64,000 nucleotides of DNA from CATQHS01 sp965203375 (GTDB lineage: Bacteria > Actinomycetota > Acidimicrobiia > Acidimicrobiales > Aldehydirespiratoraceae), in assembly GCA_965203375.1 (NCBI GenBank), contig OZ241886.1, forward strand, positions 930,001 to 994,000. Direction: 5' to 3'. Each line of letters begins with the position of its first letter. Positions within the stretch are counted from its first letter, which is position 1. This document shows, piece after piece, positions 33,949-41,257 of the stretch. Made by a program: the position numbers and the translations under genes. The notes under the pieces are model-generated. The model had not been told where the DNA came from and searched no databases. It worked only from the letters and a program-made list of their open reading frames with translations.

Positions 33949-34273
33949 CACCCTGCTCCTCCCGGTTTGCCCTTTCGACCGCTCTCTTCGTCTCGGCGCG
34001 TGACCCCTAGATCTGCCGGCGTCGCGGTTTCGTTGACTCGGGAAGGGTTGTCGCTGCCCGCGACAAGTCCTGCTCGTATACGGCCTCGCGACGGGGGATT
34101 CCTCGGCGTTCGGGCAGACTCCCCTTATCGAGCCACTTAGACGCAGCCTTGGCGTAGAGGGGCTCCTTGTTGTTCCTTCTCCGTCGACTGAAGGCCCGAG
34201 TGGGAGTTCGCTTGTTGCTACTTCTCATCTGATTCTCAAGGCTACTTCCCCATGCGGAAGGGGGTGTGGGCAG
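33949..34273 (-). other. No confident gene; one weak 73-codon frame
   Basis: A frame at 34007-34228 on the minus strand encodes a very basic 73-residue peptide (SNKRTPTRAFSRRRRNNKEP...). It has no ribosome site and no known family. I see nothing else here apart from the ribosome site of the dioxygenase gene. Confidence 0.4.
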
Positions 34274-35242
34274 TCACAGAGGCCAGAGGCCGGTGACGGG
34301 TTCTTGGGTCAGGTCGATGACCGGGCAGGTCTGGTCTCCCCGGCGGAGGCGGAGCACTCCGTCGGCGGTGACGGAGCCCGCCGCGGCGGCGGTGAGGCCG
34401 GCTGAGCGGAACAACTCCGCGCACTCGTCGGGTTGGTCGGTGGCGAACCAGAAGGCGTAGGCGGGGAAGCAGGTGAGCCACCGGCCCAGGTCCACGCCGG
34501 CCGGGGCGGGCAGGCGGTCCAAATCCACGACCGCGCCCAGGCGGCGGTACTCGAGCAGCATGGCCAGCGAGCCGATGGCCCCGGCCATGCTCACGTCCCG
34601 GGCCGCCGCGGCCAGTCCCCGCCGGGCGGCTTCGGCCGGCAACCGGATGTGACCGGCCAGGCTGGAGCCCTGTTGCCTCAAGCTGGAGAAGAAGCCGAAG
34701 TCGGAGCGCATCTCGCCGTCGGTGCAGCAGGCGAACACCAAGTCCTGGCCCGGGGCGGCCCGGGTGATCGACAGCGCCTCTTCCGGCCCGCCCAACTCGC
34801 CGACGGCGAAGGCCGACAGGGCCGGCTCGCCGTCGTGCTCGGTGATGTGGCCCCCCACCACGGGCACCCCGTAGAGGGCGGCGGCGTCGGCCATGCCCCG
34901 CAGCGCCTCGGCCGCCACCGAGGCCGGACCCACCACCGTGTTCACCACCGCCCGGGGCACGGCCCCCATGGCCGCCACGTCGTTGACGTTGGCCAGCACC
35001 GCAGCCACGCCCGCCCCCCGGGGGTCGGCCTTCACGAAAGCGGGCTGCACCGCCTCGCCGCAGGCCACCACGAACCGGCCCGACACCTCCACCACGGCGG
35101 CGTCGTCGCCCGGTCCACCCACTGGGTCAGAGGCATCGACGAAGCCTCCGACGGCGCCTATCGGCCGCTTCCCGGTAAGACCGGCGTGGGCCCGCACCGC
35201 GGCCGCCAGCCCGACCAGATCGGCCGCCCCCGACTCGGACAT
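34274..35242 (-). CDS. AIR synthase-related (PurM-fold) protein
   Basis: 322 residues from the ATG at 35242; an ATG at 35266 is an alternative. The block GGPGDDAAVVEVSGRFVVAC and the ANVNDVAAMGAVPRAVVNTV segment are hallmarks of the PurM superfamily (PurM, SelD, ThiL, HypE) N-terminal ATP-binding half; the C-terminal half follows with RRGLAAAARDVSMAGAIGSL. Proteins like this (COG2144) are stand-alone members of unknown substrate; one is found in nitrilase clusters with the MSMEG_0572/Sll0783 gene, a member of which is encoded at 48265. It is divergent to the DUF1116 operon, sharing a short promoter region with an inverted repeat. Confidence 0.82.
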   Translation of the reverse strand: MSESGAADLVGLAAAVRAHAGLTGKRPIGAVGGFVDASDPVGGPGDDAAVVEVSGRFVVACGEAVQPAFVKADPRGAGVAAVLANVNDVAAMGAVPRAVVNTVVGPASVAAEALRGMADAAALYGVPVVGGHITEHDGEPALSAFAVGELGGPEEALSITRAAPGQDLVFACCTDGEMRSDFGFFSSLRQQGSSLAGHIRLPAEAARRGLAAAARDVSMAGAIGSLAMLLEYRRLGAVVDLDRLPAPAGVDLGRWLTCFPAYAFWFATDQPDECAELFRSAGLTAAAAGSVTADGVLRLRRGDQTCPVIDLTQEPVTGLWPL

Positions 35243-35244
35243 GG

Positions 35245-35275
35245 CCGTACCGTACCGAAGTGCCATACCGTACGG
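35245..35275. promoter_or_regulatory. Inverted repeat between divergent PurM-like gene and DUF1116 operon
   Basis: ccgtac (35245-35250) and its complement gtacgg (35270-35275) frame a 19-bp spacer that also holds a direct ccgtacc repeat. Position upstream of two divergent genes suits an operator. A 62-bp-offset repeat of the DUF1116 start region (cgat.aagctgccggaac at 35289 and 35350) lies just beyond. Confidence 0.4.
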
Positions 35276-35351
35276 AGCCGATGAAGCCGATCAAGCTGCC
35301 GGAACCCGCCAGGAGGCAGGGGCCGCCGAGCCGAACCAAGCGATCAAGCCG

Positions 35352-36770
35352 ATGAAGCTGCCGGAACGGGTCGAGGTCGTCAGCATCGGGCTGGACCGCT
35401 TCGCGGCGGCCGTCCGCGACCAGGGCGCGCCCGCCACTGTCGTCGACTGGCGCATACCTGCCGACGGCGACCGGGCCGCGGTGGCCGCCCTGGCCCGCTT
35501 GTACGGCCCCCAGGCCCGCCGGGTGGACGCGGCCAACGCCGAGGTGGTCCGCCGGCTCGACCAGGGGGCGCCGAAGCTGACCGGGGTGGACCGGGCCGGG
35601 GCGGTGGTGCCCGGCTTCGGCCACCGGACGATCCTGCACTGCGGCCCGGCCATCGCCTGGGACGACATGTGCGACCCCCTGCAGCGCTCGGTGCGGGCCG
35701 CGGTGATGGCCGAGGGCTGGGCCCCCGACCGGGACTCAGCCGCCCGCTTGGTGGAGGACGGCGAGGTGAGCCTCGAGCCCGCCAACGAGCACCGGACGGT
35801 GGTGCCCATGGCCACCGCCATCGGGCCGTCGGCGCCGGTGTACGTCGTCGCCCTTGAGGAGGGTTCGGCTGTCGCCTACTCCAGCCTCAACCAGGGCTCG
35901 GGCCAGGCGCCGTGGTTCGGGGTGGACTCGCCGCCCGCGGTCGAGCGGCTTCGCTTCCTGCGCGACGCCCTCGGCCCGGTGATGGCCGCCGCCCTGGCCC
36001 GCTCCGGCCCGGTGGACGTCTGCTCGCTGGCCGCCCAGGGCATCGCCATGGGCGACGACGTTCACATGAGGGTCCAGGCCACCACCAACCTGTTCCTGCG
36101 GGACCTGCTGCCGCACCTGGTCCGGTCCGGCCAAGACCGGCTGGGCGAGGCGGCCGACTTCGCCTCGTCCAACCACCTGATGTTCCTCAATGTGGCCATG
36201 GCCGGGGCCCGGGCCCTGGTCGAATGGGCCTCCGAGGTGCCCGACTCCAGCGTGGTCACCACCATGGCCCGCAACGGCACCACCTACGGCATCCGCCTGC
36301 CCGGCCGAGCGGACCGGTGGTTCCTGGCCCCGGCCCCGCCGGTTCAGGACGCCCTCTACTACCCCGGCCAGGGCCCCGAGACCAGCGCCCCCGACATCGG
36401 CGACAGCGCGGTGGTGGAGCTGGTGGGGCTGGGCGGCCCCGCCTCGGCCGGGTCGCCCGCCGTGGCTGGCTTCCTCGGCGGGCGCATGGCCGACGCCATG
36501 GCCGTGACCGCCAAGATGGGCCGCATCTGCGCGGGTGAGAGCTCCCGGTTCCGCCTGCCCATCCTCGACAACGCCGGCACCCCGCTGGGCATCGACGTCC
36601 GCCGGGTGGTGGAGACATCGATCACCCCGGCGGTCAACACCGGGATCGTCCACATCTCCGACGGCTCCGGCCAGGTGGGGGCCGGCGTGGCCCGGGCCCC
36701 CATCGAATGCTTCACCGCCGCCCTGCTCGATTTGGACGAACGACTCGCCCTCGACGAGCCCCCCCAGTGA
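35352..36770 (+). CDS. DUF1116 protein (YlbE/AllG-like, oxamate carbamoyltransferase subunit family)
   Basis: 472 residues from the ATG at 35352; the frame is open upstream and the start region is partly duplicated. Characteristic blocks include PKLTGVDRAGAVVPGFGHRT, LHCGPAIAWDDMCDPLQRSV, PMATAIGPSAPVYVVALEEG and NQGSGQAPWFG. DUF1116 is the AllG/YlbE family, one of three subunits of oxamate carbamoyltransferase (AllF, AllG, AllH) in allantoin degradation in E. coli. The next gene is DUF2877 (AllH-like), overlapping by 4 bp, but no AllF/FdrA gene follows. The pair may use a different third partner here. It heads a six-gene operon. Confidence 0.85.
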   Translation: MKLPERVEVVSIGLDRFAAAVRDQGAPATVVDWRIPADGDRAAVAALARLYGPQARRVDAANAEVVRRLDQGAPKLTGVDRAGAVVPGFGHRTILHCGPAIAWDDMCDPLQRSVRAAVMAEGWAPDRDSAARLVEDGEVSLEPANEHRTVVPMATAIGPSAPVYVVALEEGSAVAYSSLNQGSGQAPWFGVDSPPAVERLRFLRDALGPVMAAALARSGPVDVCSLAAQGIAMGDDVHMRVQATTNLFLRDLLPHLVRSGQDRLGEAADFASSNHLMFLNVAMAGARALVEWASEVPDSSVVTTMARNGTTYGIRLPGRADRWFLAPAPPVQDALYYPGQGPETSAPDIGDSAVVELVGLGGPASAGSPAVAGFLGGRMADAMAVTAKMGRICAGESSRFRLPILDNAGTPLGIDVRRVVETSITPAVNTGIVHISDGSGQVGAGVARAPIECFTAALLDLDERLALDEPPQ

Positions 36771-37744
36771 AGGCGACGGCCGCCCCGGAGGCCTTCGCGG
36801 ACCCGCTCGACTTGGAGCTGCGTCGGCAGGCCCCCGAGCCGGGAGCAGCCGCCACCGCGGCGTCGATGGGCCCGCGGCCTGCAGGCAGGAACCGGCGTTC
36901 GTGGACCGAGCCGGGAGCAGCCGCCACGGCGGTGTCGATGGGGGCTGGCGTGGCCGAGGCCTTAGGTGCTCTGGGCCTGGAGTTAGCCGGTCGGGTTGAG
37001 GACGGATTGGGCCGTGGGTTCACCGGCCGGGTCGCGGGCAGGTTTGACTCAGGGTTTACCGGGTGGGTGGCAGGGGTTTTTAGGACCGGGTTCTATGTGA
37101 CCGGCGACCGCGGCGCGATCTTCGCAGTACTTGGCCCTCGATCCTGGCCCGGACCGCTGCATCTAGTGTCGGCGTCGCTGCCGGGGCTGCCCGTCGCGGG
37201 TGACCGGGTTGCTATCGCCGGGACGACCCTGGTCGCGGGCGGGCTTGAGATCGACTTCGGCGGCACCCAGCTCTGGGACCCGGCTTTGCCGAACGGGATG
37301 GGCTTCGACCCCGCGGTCTGGGTTAGTGCCGTGCCCCCGGTCGAGCCGGACCTGGCCGGCGTCTGGGATGAGACGGCGGCCGCGGTCCGCTCCGGTGACC
37401 TGGCCTCGGCCTGCCGCTGCTTGGAAGGCCGCGGCGGCGGGCTGACCCCCGCCGGCGACGACGCTTTGGCCGGGATCATGCTGGTTGCCGCGGCCGACCG
37501 CTCCCGTCGCCCGGCCCTGCGGAAACTGGCCCGCCAGGTCCGAACCAGCGATCTGAGCCGAGCCTTCCTGGAATGGGCGGCCCGGGGCTCGAGCATCCAG
37601 CCCGCCCATGCCGTGCTGGATGCGGCCGCGTCGGGCGACCGGGCCGGGCTGGCCCGAGCAGCCCGGACCCTGACCGGGGTGGGCGCCTCCTCGGGCCGGG
37701 CCCTCCTGGCCGGCCTGGCTTTGGCCGTTCGTATGATGCGGTGA
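36767..37744 (+). CDS. DUF2877 protein (YlbF/AllH-like)
   Basis: 325 residues from a GTG overlapping the DUF1116 stop (GTGA). The diagnostic block is GRGGGLTPAGDDALAGIMLV. The N-terminal third contains a tandem copy of EPGAAATA.SMG (residues about 23-33 and 47-57) encoded by near-identical DNA at 36837 and 36908, and a Gly/Phe-rich stretch. Family members are the AllH subunit of oxamate carbamoyltransferase. Co-translation with the DUF1116 gene supports a complex. The end overlaps the next gene, again as GTGA. Confidence 0.8.
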   Translation: MKATAAPEAFADPLDLELRRQAPEPGAAATAASMGPRPAGRNRRSWTEPGAAATAVSMGAGVAEALGALGLELAGRVEDGLGRGFTGRVAGRFDSGFTGWVAGVFRTGFYVTGDRGAIFAVLGPRSWPGPLHLVSASLPGLPVAGDRVAIAGTTLVAGGLEIDFGGTQLWDPALPNGMGFDPAVWVSAVPPVEPDLAGVWDETAAAVRSGDLASACRCLEGRGGGLTPAGDDALAGIMLVAAADRSRRPALRKLARQVRTSDLSRAFLEWAARGSSIQPAHAVLDAAASGDRAGLARAARTLTGVGASSGRALLAGLALAVRMMR

Positions 37745-38580
37745 GGAGACTGACTCCCGTGCCTGCTGCCGACCCGCCCCGGTTCTTGGACTTGGCCGCC
37801 CGGACCGCCAAACCCCGCCGAGTCGGGATCACCCACGTGCTCGATAAAGGCACTCCTGCGACGGTCATGGAGGCTCGACTGGACTCGGTCGGGTCGGTGG
37901 TTGATGTGTGGAAGTTCGGTTTCGGCACCGCCTACGTGGACCCTTCCCGGGCCGCCAAGCTGGAGACCCTCCGCCGCCGTGAAGTCAAGGCCTGCCCGGG
38001 CGGGACGCTGCTGGAGGCGGCTTGGTGCCAGGGCCGGGTGGACGGCTTCCTCGACTGGGCCAACGGTGCCGGGTTCGACTGCGTTGAGGTGTCCAGGGGA
38101 GCCAGCAGCCTGCCCGTCGAGGCCAAGCGGGAGATCATCGCGGAGGCTCGCAGCCGGGGGTTCGAGGTGTTCGCCGAGATCGGGAGCAAAGACCCCGACG
38201 ACCCGGCTCAGCCCGAGGACTGGATGGCCGAGGCCCGTCGCGACATCGACAGCGGTGCCTCGTGGCTGGTAGCCGAAGGACGCGAGAGCGGCACCGTCGG
38301 CCTGTACGGCGCCGATGGCTCGGTGCGTTCCGACTTGGTGGAGGCACTAGAGGCGCTGGGCGGCGAGGTGCCGGTGATCTACGAGGCCCCCCGCCGGTCC
38401 CAGCAGGCTTGGCTGATCAACCGGCTCGGCCCCAACGCCAACCTGGCCAACGTCGCCCCCGACGAGGTGCTGGCCACCGAGGCGCTGCGGCTCGGGCTCC
38501 GCTCCGACACCATGGCGCTCCTGGCCCGGCCTGGCTCCTCCGACGACACGGCTGCCCTTGGCTCCGGCCGTCAGAGTTAG
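37741..38580 (+). CDS. Phosphosulfolactate synthase (ComA) family protein
   Basis: 279 residues from the GTG at 37741 overlapping the DUF2877 stop; a second GTG at 37759 is possible. The opening RVGITHVLDKGTPATVMEA and VVDVWKFGFGTAYVD match the ComA family, TIM-barrel enzymes that add sulfite to phosphoenolpyruvate in coenzyme M synthesis; HSA32-like proteins in plants belong here too. Coenzyme M is not expected in this organism, and the gene sits in a DUF1116/DUF2877/lyase operon, so the reaction may be different, perhaps a C-S or C-N bond step. Catalytic residues cannot be confirmed by eye. Confidence 0.82.
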   Translation: MRRLTPVPAADPPRFLDLAARTAKPRRVGITHVLDKGTPATVMEARLDSVGSVVDVWKFGFGTAYVDPSRAAKLETLRRREVKACPGGTLLEAAWCQGRVDGFLDWANGAGFDCVEVSRGASSLPVEAKREIIAEARSRGFEVFAEIGSKDPDDPAQPEDWMAEARRDIDSGASWLVAEGRESGTVGLYGADGSVRSDLVEALEALGGEVPVIYEAPRRSQQAWLINRLGPNANLANVAPDEVLATEALRLGLRSDTMALLARPGSSDDTAALGSGRQS

Positions 38581-38589
38581 GCCAGAACC

Positions 38590-39726
38590 GTGTTCGAGTT
38601 GGACCCCGCCGCCCCCAACGTCATCGCCTCCCGGTATCGGCAGGTGTCGGTGGCGGCCGTGGACAGCCTCGACCCCGACGACCTCGTCGACCACTTCACC
38701 GGCCGAGAGGCCTATGTGAAAACCCGTTTTGTGGTCGCCCGCCTTCGGGGTCAGCCCGATCAGATCGCCTCCGATCAGATCGCCTCCGATCAGATCGCCT
38801 CCGATCAGATCGCCTTGGTGGAGTTGGCCCGAGATAACAGCGCCGACTTGTTCTCGCCCGCTCCCGCCGCCCGAGTGCTGGCCCGAGCCGAGGAGTGTGC
38901 CTATGTGCGCGACGACCGGGCCGACCTCGGGATCGCCTCGCATCTGGCCGCCGCGGCCCGACGCTGCCCGGATGCCCGCTGCGTGGTGGTGGAGGGCCGC
39001 TACTCCCACATCAACTTCATCCTCAACCCCGACCCCATTGACCTGACGGTGGTGGACGTGGTGCCCCCGGCGCCGTCCAAGCTGGCCGACCAGGTGCGTC
39101 GGGTCCTCGACGTGGCTGAGGACCTGCCCCCCGTGACCGTGACCGAGCGGATCATCGACAGCCGAGAGCTGCTGGCTGAGGCCCGCCAACCGTCGCCCGA
39201 GCCCCAAGAAAACCGGCCAAGAACAGCGTCACCGCCCGGCCGCGTCCGGTCGCCCGAACCCCAGGTGTTGGTTCCCTGTCGGGGCGGGGGGGTTGACATC
39301 GACGGCGCGGCGGTGTCTTACCTTGACGAGAGGCCCGAGCCGGCCGGGGCTTGGACCCTGCTGGGGTGCCAGCGGTCCCGTCAGATACATGACTGGTTCT
39401 ACGGCGCCGAACCGGCCGAGGTGGTCGACTGGTGCCCCCGCCGATTCGTCGGCCCCGCTGCCGACCGTCCTGCCGCTGTCGACCACCCCGCTGCCGGGTG
39501 CCCCGATGGCACCGACACCCCCGACCGGGCGCCCGGCCCCACCGTCGTCACCAGCTTTGCTACTAACCCAGACAATCTCGTGCTGAGTCGGTGCTGCCTG
39601 TTGGAGGAGGGGGTGGAGCGCCGAGACGGGGCGGTGTGGGTGCCGTGGGGGGCCACGCTGGCCGAGGTCCGCCGGGCCGTCGAACTCCTCGTCGACGAGA
39701 GGGCCGGGGCATGGACGCCCACCTGA
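38590..39726 (+). CDS. Unknown protein in the DUF1116 operon
   Basis: 378 residues from a GTG 9 bp after the ComA-like stop. The N-terminal 170 residues look like one domain (VDHFTGREAYVKTRFVVARL, CVVVEGRYSHINFILNPDPI, DLTVVDVVPPAPSKLADQVR). The C-terminal half has several Cys (LVPCRGGGVD, LLGCQRS, DWCPRR, SRCCLLEEG) and linkers rich in Pro. A 15-bp DNA repeat gives DQIAS four times near residue 57. It ends overlapping the first copy of the lyase start. I do not recognise the family with certainty. Its position, where AllF would be expected, makes it a candidate for the missing partner. Confidence 0.6.
   Translation: MFELDPAAPNVIASRYRQVSVAAVDSLDPDDLVDHFTGREAYVKTRFVVARLRGQPDQIASDQIASDQIASDQIALVELARDNSADLFSPAPAARVLARAEECAYVRDDRADLGIASHLAAAARRCPDARCVVVEGRYSHINFILNPDPIDLTVVDVVPPAPSKLADQVRRVLDVAEDLPPVTVTERIIDSRELLAEARQPSPEPQENRPRTASPPGRVRSPEPQVLVPCRGGGVDIDGAAVSYLDERPEPAGAWTLLGCQRSRQIHDWFYGAEPAEVVDWCPRRFVGPAADRPAAVDHPAAGCPDGTDTPDRAPGPTVVTSFATNPDNLVLSRCCLLEEGVERRDGAVWVPWGATLAEVRRAVELLVDERAGAWTPT
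38758..38814 (+). repeat. 15-bp tandem repeat, four units
   Basis: gatcagatcgcctcc is repeated perfectly three times and a fourth time in part, encoding DQIAS in frame. Such perfect microsatellite-like units in coding DNA are likely to vary in number. Confidence 0.9.
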
Positions 39727-39800
39727 CCGACTCGGCCGGCGGGGGCGGCGAGGGCGTAGACCCCGGTCGGGGTATGGACGCCCACCTGATCGACTCGGCC
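39711..39800 (+). repeat. 63-bp-period duplication of the unknown-gene/lyase 1 junction
   Basis: 39711-39737 and 39774-39800 agree at 26 of 27 positions, starting atggacgcccacctga. Copy 1 carries the stop of the upstream gene (39724-39726) as well as a lyase start; copy 2 carries only a lyase start. The period keeps the lyase frame. Confidence 0.88.
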
Positions 39801-41132
39801 GTCTACGGCCACGCTTGGTCCACCCCCGAGTCCCGAGCCGTCTTCGGCGAGAAGGCCCGGACGGCCCGCTGGGTGACCGTTCTGAAAGCCCTGGCCGCGG
39901 CCCAAGCCGAGCTTCAGATCATCCCCGAGTCCTCCTCAAACGCCATCGCCGGGCTCGACCCGGCCGCCCTCGACTTGGAGGCGGTAGCGGCCGAGACCCG
40001 GCGCACATCGCACTCCACCCTGGGGCTGGTGCGCGAGCTGCAGGCCCGGCTGCCCGAGCCCGCCCGGGAGCACGTCTACTACGGCGCCACCGTGCAGGAC
40101 GTCTCTGACACCTCCCTGGCCCTGGAGATGAAGGCGGTGGGGTCGCTGGTGTGGCGAGACCTGCGGGCGGTCGAGGGCCGCCTGCTGGAGATGGCCCGGC
40201 GCCACCGAGACACGCCCATGGCCGGGCGGACCCACGGCCAGCCCGGCGCGCCCATCACCTTCGGGTTCAAGGCGGCGTCGTGGGCCGACGAGATCGCCCG
40301 CCATCTCGACCGCTGGCGCCAGAGCCGGCCCCGGCTGCTGGTCGGGCAGCTCGCCGGGGCGGTGGGGGCGCTGGGCTTCTACGGCGAAGCCGGCCCGGAA
40401 CTGCGGCGGCGCTTCTGCGCCCGGCTGGGCCTGGGCGAGCCGGCCATCTCCTGGCTCACCGCCCGGGACCGGGTGGCCGAGCTGGCCGCCAACGCCGCCC
40501 TGGCCTCGGCCACGCTGGCCCGCATGGCCAACGAGGTCTACAACCTGCAGCGCCGCGAGATCGGCGAGGTGTCCGAGGCGGCCCCGCCCGCCACGGTCGG
40601 CAGCATCACCATGCCCCACAAGCGCAACCCCGAGAGCAGCGAGCAGATCGTCGTTCTGGCCCGGCTGGTGCGATCGGCGGCCGGCGTGCTCACCGAGACC
40701 ATGGTCGGCGACCACGAGCGGGACGGCCGGACCTGGAAGACCGAGTGGGCCCTGGTGCCCGAGCTGGGCCACTACCTGCTGGCCCAGCTTCAGATGGCCC
40801 GCACCCTGGCCGAGGGCCTCGAGGTGAACGCCGAGGCCATGGCCGCCAACCTCGGCGAGGGCGGTCCCGCCTCGGAGTTCGGGTCCCAGGAGCTGCTGCG
40901 GCGGCTGTCGGCCCGGCTGGGCAAGCACCGGGCCCAGGACCGGCTGCAGCAGGCCTACCAACAGGCCCGCCTCACCGGGCGGCCGCTGGCCGAGGCGCTG
41001 GCCGGGGCGGCCGAGCCCGAAGACCTGGCCGGGCTGGACCGGCCCGCCCTCGGCTCGACCGGGGCCATGGTCGACGCGGTGGTCGAGGCCGCGGCCCGCC
41101 GCCGGGCCAAAGAGACGGACCAATGGGCGTAA
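39711..41132 (+). CDS. Fumarase/aspartase-superfamily lyase 1 (adenylosuccinate lyase / carboxymuconate cycloisomerase type)
   Basis: 473 residues from the ATG at 39711, or 452 from the in-frame ATG at 39774; the two starts lie in a 63-bp tandem duplication. The superfamily signature GSITMPHKRNPESSEQ is complete, with the catalytic loop Ser in SIT, and the region TVQDVSDTSLALEMK matches the T-x-x-D/S region. AGRTHGQPGAPITFGFKAAS is the HxxP block. Enzymes of this type eliminate fumarate or analogous groups from C-N bonds. With lyase 2 next door, two eliminations or a hetero-complex are possible. Substrate unknown; context suggests a nitrogenous carboxylate. Confidence 0.9.
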   Translation: MDAHLTDSAGGGGEGVDPGRGMDAHLIDSAVYGHAWSTPESRAVFGEKARTARWVTVLKALAAAQAELQIIPESSSNAIAGLDPAALDLEAVAAETRRTSHSTLGLVRELQARLPEPAREHVYYGATVQDVSDTSLALEMKAVGSLVWRDLRAVEGRLLEMARRHRDTPMAGRTHGQPGAPITFGFKAASWADEIARHLDRWRQSRPRLLVGQLAGAVGALGFYGEAGPELRRRFCARLGLGEPAISWLTARDRVAELAANAALASATLARMANEVYNLQRREIGEVSEAAPPATVGSITMPHKRNPESSEQIVVLARLVRSAAGVLTETMVGDHERDGRTWKTEWALVPELGHYLLAQLQMARTLAEGLEVNAEAMAANLGEGGPASEFGSQELLRRLSARLGKHRAQDRLQQAYQQARLTGRPLAEALAGAAEPEDLAGLDRPALGSTGAMVDAVVEAAARRRAKETDQWA

Positions 41133-41257
41133 CCGGCCGCGGGCTGGCGCACTCCGAGCTGGGTGCCGCCAGCCGCGGTCAGGGGCGCTCGGGACTGGGT
41201 GCTGGCGAGCGCGGGCTGGGTTGGTCGTGGTCATGGGCGTAGCCGGGCGCGGGCCGG
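41123..41257 (+). repeat. Duplication of the lyase 1 / lyase 2 junction
   Basis: 41123-41147 and 41233-41257 match at 22 of 25 bases, beginning atgggcgta. Copy 1 holds the lyase 1 stop (TAA); copy 2 supplies the ATG of lyase 2. The offset of 110 bp breaks frame. The spacer also repeats gcgcgggctgg-like words. Confidence 0.75.

Noticed and set aside
34007..34228. 73-codon basic peptide on the minus strand
   Set aside because: No start signal or family; kept only as a note in the gene-free interval.
37741..38580. Coenzyme M biosynthesis
   Set aside because: Only the ComA-like gene is present; comB, comC and the later steps are absent and the operon context is different.
38758..38814. Possible CRISPR-like short repeats
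   Set aside because: The 15-bp units are directly adjacent without spacers and keep the reading frame of a coding sequence.
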